From JANSYP01 sp038751255 (GTDB lineage Bacteria; Pseudomonadota; Alphaproteobacteria; Rhodobacterales; Rhodobacteraceae), in the NCBI GenBank assembly GCA_038751255.1, contig JBCDGN010000016.1:1-51860 (forward strand): 51,860 nt of DNA. Direction: 5' to 3'. Below, one piece after another: positions 16,977 through 25,811 of the stretch (position 1 is the stretch's first letter; the number at the start of each line of letters is the position of its first letter). The notes below the pieces were generated by a model. It saw only the letters and a program-made list of their open reading frames with translations. It had not been told where the DNA came from and made no database searches. Made by a program: the position numbers and the translations under genes.

Positions 16977-17076
16977 CGCATTTCCTTCCTCGCGCACCCT
17001 CTGACATGATGGAGACCGCAGCGAAAGACTGAAATTTGGGCGTTCGGTGGATTTCCCATAATACGGGTCAGAGGTC

Positions 17077-17814
17077 TCAAGGGGGTGAGCGGCCGCCTGA
17101 GCGGGACGCTGCCCACGCCGCGCTGATCGCCTCTGGGTCGTAGCGCTCAGACAGCCAGTCGATGAAAGCGATAGGGCTTGCGGTGTTGTCGCGTTCGTAA
17201 GTGTCGAAAATGGCGTCCAGTACGCCGGTGTCGCTGTTGCGGAAATGAAGATAGCGCCAATGCAACTCACTTCGCGCCTTGTCGACAGGGTGGCCTAACA
17301 CGGTGATGCGGTAAAGTGCGGCCGCCAGCCCAGTGCGGTCAGAGCCGGACTTACAGTGGATCACGAAAGGTTTTTCGATCTCTGCCATGAGCGCAATAAG
17401 CTCTAGCAATGTGTCTCGATCTGGCAGAGCCCGCGCAGAAATTGCGACATTGTGCAGTGTGATGCCGTGTCGTGCGCAAGCCTCTCGTTCAAGCAACAGG
17501 GGGCTCGAATGGCCAGCGCCGCGCAGCGTGAGCACCGATTTGATCCCCTTTCTGGCCCAACGCGCGATCCTGGCCGGAGAGGGCTGGTTGCTGCGTAAGA
17601 CGCCTGGGGCAATCTCTGCCTGGTTGGTCCAGAAGACGCGCACAATGGCATGGTCGATCAAATAGAAATGCCGCAGCACCGCGCGCCGCGCCTCGGGGCT
17701 GTCAAGGTTGCCCGGCGGGTTTTTCAGCTCTTTCCACGCCTTGCCAATCGCGGATTGCGCGGCCACCCAGAGATTATATTTGGTGCGGGGGTCTTGGGGC
17801 AAAAGCCGTCTCAC
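17077..17814 (-). CDS. Tyrosine/dual-specificity phosphatase-like protein
   Basis: The protein has 245 residues from a GTG at 17814. The phosphatase P-loop is VIHCKSGSDRTG, with Cys154 and Arg160 in the CX5R arrangement, and Asp132 or a nearby acid may be the general acid. The fold segment GVLRSNQPSPARIARWARKGIKSVLTLRG is typical of SIW14/TpbA-like bacterial phosphatases. There is no signal peptide; one amphipathic segment near residues 50-62 could touch a membrane. The ribosome site is weak, so the exact start is uncertain. It precedes the HAD gene by 100 bases on the same strand. Confidence 0.8.
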   Translation of the reverse strand: MRRLLPQDPRTKYNLWVAAQSAIGKAWKELKNPPGNLDSPEARRAVLRHFYLIDHAIVRVFWTNQAEIAPGVLRSNQPSPARIARWARKGIKSVLTLRGAGHSSPLLLEREACARHGITLHNVAISARALPDRDTLLELIALMAEIEKPFVIHCKSGSDRTGLAAALYRITVLGHPVDKARSELHWRYLHFRNSDTGVLDAIFDTYERDNTASPIAFIDWLSERYDPEAISAAWAASRSGGRSPP

Positions 17815-18776
17815 CTAGGTGTTGATCTGTATTCGAGCCTTCATCGCTACCTTTGTTGCATCTAACTGTGAAGCGTGGATGAGTTTATCACACCCAGATC
17901 ACTTTTCGGTCGCAAAGGGGCAACACACCCTCGGCCCCATCAGAGGCAAGCCTTAGGGCGTCCCCTCAAACTGTCCCGGCCAAAGATCTACCTCGGCTTT
18001 GTGAGACTTCAAAAGGATCAGACCAGTGCAAGGTACGTTATTCTCGAAAAAACCCGAAGCTTTCTTTACCGCATTGAAATCTTACACCGCTTGGTTGGGC
18101 TTCTCTCAATGGATGCGGCTACCGCCAGCGTAGCGGCGCATGGCAAAATTCGTGTCGCATAGCTTGATCAGGGTAGTGACAACCCATTGGTTCGTCTGAC
18201 TGCTAGAGTTTTGCTAAACTTTCGCAAAGCCGCATTTGAACGACGCACTGGCCCGGGCCATTGCCTAACCTTCTGCGATATCAACGAAGTCACATCCGCT
18301 GTGAAGGCGTCGACCGGGATAGCCTTCGGCGCATTCGCTGGTTATGATCGAGCCTTGTGCCTCAGCACCGCGCCGCTGATGGTGTTTTCAGAAGCATTCA
18401 ACGCGAGTTTGTTCTGGTGCCGCTCAAGCTCTTGCGTGATGGTACCGAAAAGCTCAGGGCATCGGCTTTCAAGGCTCTCGTTGAAAAATCCATTGTCGCG
18501 TTTGAGGGCATCCATCGCTTGGTTAACTTCGTAAGGATTGCATATGCGGGAGGTTTTTGTCGTCTCATAAAACAGATGGAAAGATCAGCTATCGCGCGCG
18601 ATCCAGTGAACACCTGCGCAAGCGCTGACAAGCTTGCCCTTCAGGCTCCAAGGCAATCTGCGCCGCTTGCGGCGGAAACGCGCATTTTGTCCTGGGAAAT
18701 CCTTTGGTTTTCTATACATGGCCGGTAAGAGCGAAGCGCATTGGTAGAAGGAGCTGATGCGCGACGGAGGGACACC
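17815..18776. other. 962-base stretch without an intact gene
   Basis: The central part, 17980-18515, is the glyA fragment described separately. Between 17815 and 17979 the resemblance to GlyA fades; a faint continuation is possible but not convincing. Between 18516 and 18776 I see no protein-like frame, only the likely promoter and a ribosome site (cggaggg) of the NAD kinase gene at its right end. Short open frames on the plus strand of up to about 120 codons are present, but they are antisense to the glyA fragment and match nothing I know. Confidence 0.6.
17980..18515 (-). pseudogene. glyA: Degenerate N-terminal fragment of serine hydroxymethyltransferase
   Basis: Reading the minus strand from ATG 18515 gives a protein close to the start of GlyA: DNGFFNESLESRCPELFGTI, then LALNASENTISGAV. 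A lost base shifts the frame, and the next frame continues EAQGSIIT, CAEGYPGRRL, SGCDFVDIAEG, a stop, then CGFAKV, a stop, SQTNQ, and later AGGSRIH, a stop, EKPNQAV, a stop, DFNAVKK. In intact GlyA the corresponding text is EAQGS-MTNKYAEGYPGRRYYGGC-DIAEN, GSQANQ, AGGHLTHG and WFNAVQYG. About the first 170 residues of roughly 430 can be followed. The catalytic lysine region is absent. A functional glyA must lie elsewhere. Confidence 0.82.
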
Positions 18777-19544
18777 ATGGGCGCAGACTTAAAGATCGCT
18801 TTTATGGCAGGCCCGTCTCCGGCGGCGCAAAACGCACTGCAAGAGCTTTCTGCGCTGTATGGCTCTGTCGCTGCTGAAGAAGCCGATATCATCGTCGCCC
18901 TCGGCGGAGATGGGATGATGCTGAACACCCTGACCAGCACACAGCATCTCGACACGCCTGTTTATGGCATGCATCGGGGCACGGTTGGGTTCTTGATGAA
19001 TGAGTATTCCATCGCGGCGCTGCCGACGCGCCTGCGCGCAGCGCAAGAAGAAATCGTTCATCCTTTGAAGATGATCGCCACCCACAAGGATGGCCTAGTT
19101 AGCGACGCGCTTGCCATCAACGAAGTGTCGCTTTTGCGCGCAGGACCGCAGGCCGCAAAGCTCTGCATTTCAGTTGACCGTAAGGTGCGGCTTGAGGAGT
19201 TGATTTGCGATGGCGCGCTCTTGTCGACGCCGGCTGGGTCCACAGCCTACAACTATTCAGCGCACGGACCCATTCTGCCGATTGGGGCCGATGTTTTGGC
19301 TTTGACTGCGATTTCTGCCTTTCGCCCGCGTCGTTGGCGCGGTGCTTTGTTGCCTCATACTGCCAAAGTCACTTTTGAGGTGCTCGAATACGAAAAGCGT
19401 CCCGTGATGGCCGATGCCGACGGCCGGTCATTTTTTGATGTGCTCAAAGTTGAGGTCGGGACTGAGCGTGAGGTCACGCACCGGCTGCTCTTCGATCCCG
19501 GGCATGGGCTCGAAGAGCGTCTGCTGCGCGAACAGTTCGCTTAA
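18777..19544 (+). CDS. nadK: NAD kinase
   Basis: NAD kinase phosphorylates NAD to NADP with ATP. The protein is 255 residues from ATG 18777, which has CGGAGGG just upstream; the frame is open to 18741 but the later start fits better. The GGDG motif is at 43-46, the NE motif in ALAINEVSLL (about 112-121), and the conserved loop is ICDGALLSTPAGSTAYNYSAHGPIL. The length is typical for alphaproteobacteria. It stands alone on the plus strand. Confidence 0.95.
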   Translation: MGADLKIAFMAGPSPAAQNALQELSALYGSVAAEEADIIVALGGDGMMLNTLTSTQHLDTPVYGMHRGTVGFLMNEYSIAALPTRLRAAQEEIVHPLKMIATHKDGLVSDALAINEVSLLRAGPQAAKLCISVDRKVRLEELICDGALLSTPAGSTAYNYSAHGPILPIGADVLALTAISAFRPRRWRGALLPHTAKVTFEVLEYEKRPVMADADGRSFFDVLKVEVGTEREVTHRLLFDPGHGLEERLLREQFA

Positions 19545-19577
19545 ATCCCTCCTCCTGTAGATGTCGAGAGGACGCGC

Positions 19578-21473
19578 CTAGGCCTTCTGGCCAGCTTTGT
19601 ATTCGGCCAGACTATCGGCGATTTCTGTTAAAATGGCGGGATCGTCTATTGTGGCGGGCATTTTATACTCTTGGCCATCGACGATCTTGACCATTGTGCC
19701 GCGCAAGATCTTGACTGATCGGGTTTTGGGCAACCGGTCGATGACGAGCGCATGTTTGAACGCGGCCACCGGACCGATCTTTTCTCGAACCAGCGCAACC
19801 ACCTCGCGGACCACCTCATCATGGTCACGAGTTGAGCCCGCGTTGAGGCACAGAAACCCCATGGGCAATTGTCCTTTTAGAGCGTCGGATACGCCAATCA
19901 CCGCGCATTCAGCCACATCGGGATGGGCGGCGAGCACCTCTTCCATACCGCCGGTCGACAACCGGTGGCCAGCCACGTTGATCACGTCATCGGTGCGCGC
20001 CATGATGTAGAGATATCCGTCCTCATCGATCATGCCTGCATCACCCGTCTCGTAGTAGCCTGGGAAATGCGCAAGATAAGAGGTCTTAAAGCGCTCTTCC
20101 GCTTGCCACAGACCAGGCAAAGTTCCAGGCGGCAGGGGGAGTTTGACCGCAATTGCCCCAAGCGTGCCTGGGGCCACCTCATGACCCGCCTCGTCGAGAA
20201 TGTGCACCTCATAGCCAGGCATAGCGACAGAGGGCGAGCCGATTTTCACGGGCAAGTCGTCAAGGCCAAGGGGGTTCGCAGCGATGGCATAGCCGGTCTC
20301 GGTCTGCCACCAGTGATCGATCACTGGCACTTTGAGCAGATCTTGCGCCCACTCGATCGTGTCAGGGTCCGCCCGCTCGCCCGCAAGAAAAAGAGACTGC
20401 AGGCACGAGGTGTCGTATTTGCCGACATACTCCCCCTTGGGATCTTCGCGTTTGATGGCGCGCAAGGCGGTGGGAGCAGTGAAAAGGACTTTCACGTTGT
20501 GCTCTTCGATAACGCGCCAGAACGTGCCGGGATCGGGCGTACCCACGGGCTTGCCCTCAAACATCACAGTCGTGCAGCCATGGATCAAAGGGCCGTAACA
20601 GATATAGCTGTGGCCAACGATCCAGCCGACATCGGACGCGGCCCAAAAAACATCGCCGGGCGCGATGTTATAAATCGCGTCCATGGTCCACTCCAGTGCA
20701 ACCAAATGCCCGCCATTGGGGCGCAACACGCCCTTGGGCTGACCCGTGGTGCCAGAAGTATAAAGAATATACACAGGGTCATTGCCAGCAACAGGGACGC
20801 AATCGGCGGGCTCAATACCTGCTTGAAAGCCGTGCCAATCGTAATCGCGACCATCGACCAGTTTGGCAACTTCCTGTTCGCGTTGGAAAACCACAGTGAA
20901 ATCGGGCTTGTGCGCCGCGATCTCAATGGCGCCGTCAAGCAACGGCTTGTAATGCACCACGCGGCCCGGTTCTAACCCGCAAGACGCCGCGATGATCGCT
21001 TTGGGTTTGGAATCGTCAATCCGCACCGCAAGCTCATTCGCTGCGAAGCCACCGAACACAACCGAATGGATCGCACCAAGCCGGTCGCAGGCCAGCATGG
21101 CCTCTAGGGCTTCAGGCACCATCGGCATATAGATGATGACCCGGTCACCTTTTTCGATGCCTTTCGCCTTCAGCGCACCCGCCAGCAGAGCCACCCGTTC
21201 GCGCAACTCGGCATATGTAATCTCATGTTTGGAGTGGGTGATTGGGCTGTCATGGATTATCGCGACCCGGTCGCCATGGCCTGCTTCGACATGGCGGTCG
21301 ACCGCGTTCCAACAGGTGTTGACCTCAGCGTCTGAGAACCATTCATAGAGGGGAGCGTTGTCGCCGAAGAGCGCCTTGCGGGGCGGCGCAATCCAATCGA
21401 TCTTTTCCGCGGCCTTTAACCAAAAGGCTTCCGGATCGGCTTTCCAGGCATCATAGGCTTCGCGATAGCTCAT
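19578..21473 (-). CDS. prpE: Propionyl-CoA synthetase
   Basis: The enzyme activates propionate (and often acetate) to the CoA ester through an acyl-adenylate. It is 631 residues, normal for PrpE. Signatures include WNAVDRHVEAGHGDRVAII, VVFGGFAANELAVRIDD, AASCGLEPGRVVHYKPLLD (typical for PrpE rather than Acs), the phosphate loop YTSGTTGQPKGVLR, WWQTETG, and YYETGDAG. The C-terminal lysine motif reads KTRSVKILRG, where glycine usually stands in place of valine. A 153-base gap separates it from maeB upstream on the same strand. It may feed the methylmalonyl or methylcitrate route. Confidence 0.93.
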   Translation of the reverse strand: MSYREAYDAWKADPEAFWLKAAEKIDWIAPPRKALFGDNAPLYEWFSDAEVNTCWNAVDRHVEAGHGDRVAIIHDSPITHSKHEITYAELRERVALLAGALKAKGIEKGDRVIIYMPMVPEALEAMLACDRLGAIHSVVFGGFAANELAVRIDDSKPKAIIAASCGLEPGRVVHYKPLLDGAIEIAAHKPDFTVVFQREQEVAKLVDGRDYDWHGFQAGIEPADCVPVAGNDPVYILYTSGTTGQPKGVLRPNGGHLVALEWTMDAIYNIAPGDVFWAASDVGWIVGHSYICYGPLIHGCTTVMFEGKPVGTPDPGTFWRVIEEHNVKVLFTAPTALRAIKREDPKGEYVGKYDTSCLQSLFLAGERADPDTIEWAQDLLKVPVIDHWWQTETGYAIAANPLGLDDLPVKIGSPSVAMPGYEVHILDEAGHEVAPGTLGAIAVKLPLPPGTLPGLWQAEERFKTSYLAHFPGYYETGDAGMIDEDGYLYIMARTDDVINVAGHRLSTGGMEEVLAAHPDVAECAVIGVSDALKGQLPMGFLCLNAGSTRDHDEVVREVVALVREKIGPVAAFKHALVIDRLPKTRSVKILRGTMVKIVDGQEYKMPATIDDPAILTEIADSLAEYKAGQKA

Positions 21474-21626
21474 CGATGGGTCCCCCTCAAATTCCTAAAG
21501 TTGAGTTTTGCCGCGTCGCGCAGGGTTGCACAATGTCAATTCGCGCCGCTGTGATGGCGCAAATCGTCCGAGGGATCGAAGGAGCGTTGCACGCCAAACC
21601 AACTGGGCCTGATGGGCGTCATTGGT

Positions 21627-23906
21627 TCAGCCGTAATGTGCGACAGGTGTTCCCGCGATGGCCGACATGTTCAGCAGACCGCGCGCCGTGATTGAAGGGG
21701 TCACGATATGGGCTTGATTGCCCATCCCCATCAGTATCGGTCCAACCTCAAGCCCGTCTGACTTTGACTTCAAGATGTCCTTCAACGCCGCCGCCGCATC
21801 GGTATTTGCCATCACCAGTGTGCTGGCCGCGCCCTCTAGCCGAGAGCCTGGAAACAGCCGTTCACGCACGCTTGGGTCGAGTGCAGTGTGCACATGCATT
21901 TCGCCCTCATAGACAAAATCCCGCGGGCGGCTGTCGAGGATTTCCATCGCTGCGCGCATTTTCCGCCCGCTGGTGCAGTTGAGATTGCCAAAATCGCTGT
22001 CACTGATGAGCGCAATTTTGGGCTCGACCCCAAAGCGACGGGTATGACGGGCAGAGGCAATCACAGTCTCTGCGATCTGCTCAGGGCTCGGTTCGGGATG
22101 AACATGGGTGTCGGTGATAAAAAGTGGGCCATCGGGTAGGATCATCAAAGATAGCGCGCCCAAGGCGTTATATTCTTCGTTACCAAGTATTTGTGAGACG
22201 TAGTTAAGGTGCCATAGATATTGACCGAAGGTTCCGCAGATCAAACTGTCGGCCTCGCCGCGGCGCACCATGACGGCCCCAATCGCAGTGGTATTGGTGC
22301 GCATAATGGCGCGGGCCAGATCAGGGGTCACGCCTTTGCGCTGCATGACGCCGAGATAGGTTTCCCAATAGGCGCGGTAGCGCGGATCGTCTTCAGGATT
22401 GACGATCTCCACATCCGTTTCGGGGCGGATTTTCAAGCCAGCGCGCTCACAGCGATCAATCAGCACCTCGGGGCGCCCGATCAAGATTGGAATTTCGTTG
22501 GTTTCCTCCAAAAGCGCTTGAGCGGTACGCAAAACCCTTTCGTCCTCACCCTCGGCAAACACGATCCTGCGTGCGGCAGTCGTTGCAGCTTCAAAAACCG
22601 GGCGCATGATCAATGAGGTCTTAAAGACCGACCCTTGCAGATTGGCGCGGTAGCTTTCCATGTCTTCAATCGGCCGAGTGGCCACACCGCTTTCCATTGC
22701 GGCTTTGGCGACCGCGGCCGCCACAGTGTCAACCAAGCGCGGATCGAACGCCTTTGGGATCAAATAGTCAGGTCCAAAGGTGAGGTTTTCGCCCTTGTAG
22801 GCCGCAGCGGCCTCGGCACTGGTGGTTTCCCGAGCAAGGGCTGCGATGGCATCGACGCAGGCGATCTCCATGTCCAGGTTGATTTCGGTCGCGCCCACGT
22901 CCAACGCACCGCGGAAAATGAAAGGAAAGCAGAGAACATTGTTGACTTGGTTGGGGTAGTCCGAGCGGCCCGTGGCGATGATCGCACCGGGTGCAGCTTC
23001 GCGGGCTTCTTCCGGCATGATTTCTGGCGTTGGATTGGCAAGGGCGAAGATGATCGGATCCTGCGCCATCTTCGCAACCATCTGAGGCGTCAGCACACCC
23101 GGGCCAGAGAGCCCAAGAAACAAATCCGCCCCCTCGATTACCTGATCGAGCGTGCGAAGCTCACTCGCCTGTGCAAACTCAGCTTTTTGCGGGGTCATAT
23201 CTTCGGTCCGGCCCTCGTAAACGAGACCCGCCAGATCGCAGAGCCAAACGTTTTCGCGCTTTACCCCGAGTTTAAGGAGCATGTTCAAACAGGCGATGCC
23301 GGCGGCACCGCCGCCAGTGGACACGACTTTGACCTCGTCGATGCCTTTGTGCACCACGCGAAGGGCATTCACCGCCGCAGCCCCAACGACAATGGCTGTG
23401 CCATGTTGGTCATCGTGAAAGACCGGAATGTTCATCCGTTCGCGACAGAGCTTTTCCACGATGAAGCAATCGGGCGCCTTAATGTCTTCGAGATTAATCG
23501 CCCCAAAAGTGGGCTCTAGCGCACAGACGATATCGGCCATCGCCTCTGGGTCTTTGACGTTCAGTTCAATATCAAAACAGTTGATAGAGGCGAATTTCTT
23601 AAACAGGACGGCCTTGCCTTCCATCACCGGTTTTGAGGCGAGCCCACCGATATTGCCTAAGCCCAAAACCGCGGTGCCGTTGGAAACAACACCCACCAGG
23701 TTGGCGCGCCCCGTGTAACGACTTGCGTTCGTAGGATCGGCCTTGATCTCTAAACACGCTTCGGCGACGCCAGGACTATAAGCGAGGCTGAGATCTCGGC
23801 CATTTGCGAGGGGTTTGCTGGCGCGCACCTCAAGCTTACCGGGCCGCGGAAACTCATGATAATAAAGAGATGCTTCGCGCAGCGTCTTATCGGTGGTGTC
23901 GGCCAT
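21627..23906 (-). CDS. maeB: NADP-dependent malic enzyme with phosphotransacetylase-like domain
   Basis: This enzyme oxidatively decarboxylates malate to pyruvate. From ATG 23906, with GGGGAGAG upstream, it is 759 residues, matching the MaeB two-domain type. The N-terminal part carries LSLAYSPGVAEACLEI, the metal and substrate region FHDDQHGTAIVVGAA, and an NAD(P)-binding VVSTGGGAAGIACLNML. The region from about 430 onward is phosphotransacetylase-like (RIVFAEGEDERVLRTAQ, ADSLICGTFGQYLWHLNYV, PILMGMGNQAHIV) and is usually regulatory in this family. The frame continues upstream to 24068 but without family resemblance. Confidence 0.95.
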   Translation of the reverse strand: MADTTDKTLREASLYYHEFPRPGKLEVRASKPLANGRDLSLAYSPGVAEACLEIKADPTNASRYTGRANLVGVVSNGTAVLGLGNIGGLASKPVMEGKAVLFKKFASINCFDIELNVKDPEAMADIVCALEPTFGAINLEDIKAPDCFIVEKLCRERMNIPVFHDDQHGTAIVVGAAAVNALRVVHKGIDEVKVVSTGGGAAGIACLNMLLKLGVKRENVWLCDLAGLVYEGRTEDMTPQKAEFAQASELRTLDQVIEGADLFLGLSGPGVLTPQMVAKMAQDPIIFALANPTPEIMPEEAREAAPGAIIATGRSDYPNQVNNVLCFPFIFRGALDVGATEINLDMEIACVDAIAALARETTSAEAAAAYKGENLTFGPDYLIPKAFDPRLVDTVAAAVAKAAMESGVATRPIEDMESYRANLQGSVFKTSLIMRPVFEAATTAARRIVFAEGEDERVLRTAQALLEETNEIPILIGRPEVLIDRCERAGLKIRPETDVEIVNPEDDPRYRAYWETYLGVMQRKGVTPDLARAIMRTNTTAIGAVMVRRGEADSLICGTFGQYLWHLNYVSQILGNEEYNALGALSLMILPDGPLFITDTHVHPEPSPEQIAETVIASARHTRRFGVEPKIALISDSDFGNLNCTSGRKMRAAMEILDSRPRDFVYEGEMHVHTALDPSVRERLFPGSRLEGAASTLVMANTDAAAALKDILKSKSDGLEVGPILMGMGNQAHIVTPSITARGLLNMSAIAGTPVAHYG

Positions 23907-24090
23907 AAAGTCTCTCCCCAGATATTGCAGGCAGCTATACCCGATCCTTTTGAGCCCAAACAGACTGCTTCGCCACAAAGCGCAGAGATGGCGCGATATG
24001 CCCCAAGCGCCGGCGCAAAATGAGCTCAATTTTCCCTTTATCTTGCAACTTGGACAGCCGCGCCCCACGGTAGTTTAGAAGGTCTCAATT

Positions 24091-24501
24091 GTGGAAACAG
24101 GCATGGATCTTGAAACTGCCGCCAAGGCTGTGCGCGAAAATGCCTATGCGCCCTATTCGCAGTTCAAGGTGGGTGCGGCGCTTAGAAGTGGCTCTGGTGC
24201 GGTCCATGTGGGGTGCAATGTGGAAAACGCCGCCTATCCGGAAGGCACTTGTGCCGAAGCGGGTGCAATTGCGGCCATGGTTGCTGCCGGCGAGACTGAG
24301 ATTGTGGAGGCCTATGTGATTGCCGACAGTCCGGAACCCGTTAGCCCGTGTGGAGGGTGCCGACAGAAACTGGCTGAGTTTGGAAAACCTGACACAAAAG
24401 TCACCTTGGCGACGGTATCCGGTAAGACCCTAGAGACCAACGTCGGGGCGCTTCTGCCCGGGGCCTTTTCTGATGCTTACATGGACGGAAGCGAGGACTG
24501 A
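24091..24501 (+). CDS. cdd: Cytidine deaminase
   Basis: The enzyme deaminates cytidine and deoxycytidine to uridine forms. It has 136 residues from GTG 24091, or 132 from ATG 24103; an agaagg stretch favours the first. The substrate segment AYAPYSQFKVGAAL, GCNVENAAYPEGTCAEAGAI with the first zinc cysteine and catalytic glutamate, and PCGGCRQKL with the other two zinc cysteines are all intact. It is the first gene of the nucleoside salvage cluster, followed 5 bases later by deoA. Confidence 0.96.
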   Translation: METGMDLETAAKAVRENAYAPYSQFKVGAALRSGSGAVHVGCNVENAAYPEGTCAEAGAIAAMVAAGETEIVEAYVIADSPEPVSPCGGCRQKLAEFGKPDTKVTLATVSGKTLETNVGALLPGAFSDAYMDGSED

Positions 24502-24506
24502 GGCCC

Positions 24507-25811
24507 GTGGAAGCGCAACGTATTCTTGCTCTGCTGCGCAATGGCCAGACGCCCAGCGAAGAAGACTTGCATTGGTTCGCTCGCGGTCTTGGCGATCAAA
24601 GCATCACAGATGGTCAGGGTGCGGCCTTTGCCATGGCGCTCTGCCTGCGGGGCTTGGATCCCTCTGCTACGGTGGCGCTCACCCGTGCGATGCGTGATAG
24701 CGGCCGAAGGATCACGTGGGATCTCCCTGCGCCTGTGGTGGACAAGCATTCCACCGGCGGGTTGGGCGATGCGGTCAGCTTGGTCCTGGCTCCTCTTTTG
24801 GCATCATGTGGGCTTTATGCTCCGATGCTCTCTGGGCGCGGACTTGGCCACACAGGCGGCACCTTGGATAAGCTGGAAGCGATCCCAGGCGTGGTCACCA
24901 CCATGCCCGAGGGGCAGTTTAAGCGGATTGCGCAGGATGTCGGATGCGTGATCGCAGGGGCGAGCGCCGATATTGCGCCTGCGGATGCACGGCTCTATGC
25001 GCTGCGCGATGAAACTGCGACCGTGGAAAGCCTGCCTCTGATCGTGGCCTCGATCCTTTCTAAGAAAATCGCAGGCGGGGCCGCTGCGTTGGTTCTGGAT
25101 GTGAAGGGCGGGACGGGGGCTTTTATGCCCACCCGTGAAGAGGCACAGAACCTCGCCAACGCTTTGGTTGAGACCTGTCAAGAGATCGGCATGCCGGTCC
25201 GAGCGCTCCTCACCGATATGAACCAACCCGTTGCCCCGGCCATTGGCAACGCGCTAGAGATCACCGAAGTGCTCGAGGTATTGCGCGCGCCAAAACCCGA
25301 TCAGCGTCTTTGTCAGTTAACTTTGGCATTGGTGGGCGAGTTGATGGCTTTGGCAGGTGTTGCTCCATCGGCGGAAAAAGGCGCGCATCTGGCGCTCGAA
25401 AAACTTCATGGCGGACAGGCGGCAGAGGCCTTCGGGCGCATGATCGCGGCGCAAGGTGGCCCGACCGATTTTCTTGAGCGCGCAGGAGGGCATCTGCCAA
25501 GTGCACCTGTGCAACGCCCGGTCTATCCCCAAGAGTTTGGTCAAATCGCGGTCGTAGATGGTCGCGCGCTTGGACAAGTTGTGGTTGCCCTTGGCGGTGG
25601 ACGCACCCGTGCCGGTGAGCGCATCAATCCCGCCGTTGGATTAAGTCAGGTTGCCGAACTGGGCGCGGTGGCGGACCGCAAAACGCCATTGGCGATGGTT
25701 CATGCCGCCGATGACGAGGCTGCCGATCGGGCCGAAGGCGCGGTGCGCGCGGCCTTTCAACTTGCAAAGATCGGTGTCGCGCCGCCCTTGATCCATGGAC
25801 GAATAGGCTGA
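24507..25811 (+). CDS. deoA: Thymidine phosphorylase
   Basis: The enzyme cleaves thymidine or deoxyuridine with phosphate to base and deoxyribose 1-phosphate. It is 434 residues, starting at GTG 24507. The phosphate loop DKHSTGGLGDAVS, SGRGLGHTGGTLDKLEAIPG and KKIAGGAAALVLDVKGGTGAFM match the family. The stop overlaps the deoB start (TGATG). It uses the deoxyuridine made by Cdd and passes the sugar phosphate to DeoB. Confidence 0.96.
   Translation: MEAQRILALLRNGQTPSEEDLHWFARGLGDQSITDGQGAAFAMALCLRGLDPSATVALTRAMRDSGRRITWDLPAPVVDKHSTGGLGDAVSLVLAPLLASCGLYAPMLSGRGLGHTGGTLDKLEAIPGVVTTMPEGQFKRIAQDVGCVIAGASADIAPADARLYALRDETATVESLPLIVASILSKKIAGGAAALVLDVKGGTGAFMPTREEAQNLANALVETCQEIGMPVRALLTDMNQPVAPAIGNALEITEVLEVLRAPKPDQRLCQLTLALVGELMALAGVAPSAEKGAHLALEKLHGGQAAEAFGRMIAAQGGPTDFLERAGGHLPSAPVQRPVYPQEFGQIAVVDGRALGQVVVALGGGRTRAGERINPAVGLSQVAELGAVADRKTPLAMVHAADDEAADRAEGAVRAAFQLAKIGVAPPLIHGRIG

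Noticed and set aside
18187..18728. Two plus-strand open frames of 115 and 123 codons
   Set aside because: They run antisense to the glyA fragment and its flank and show no family resemblance.
17815..18776. Insertion sequence or phage remnant
   Set aside because: No terminal inverted repeats, target duplication or transposase similarity; the recognisable content is glyA.
19923..20975. 350-codon open frame on the plus strand
   Set aside because: It is antisense to prpE, whose full-length family match accounts for the region.
22635..23519. 294-codon open frame on the plus strand
   Set aside because: It is antisense to maeB; long antisense frames are common in GC-rich genes of this genome.
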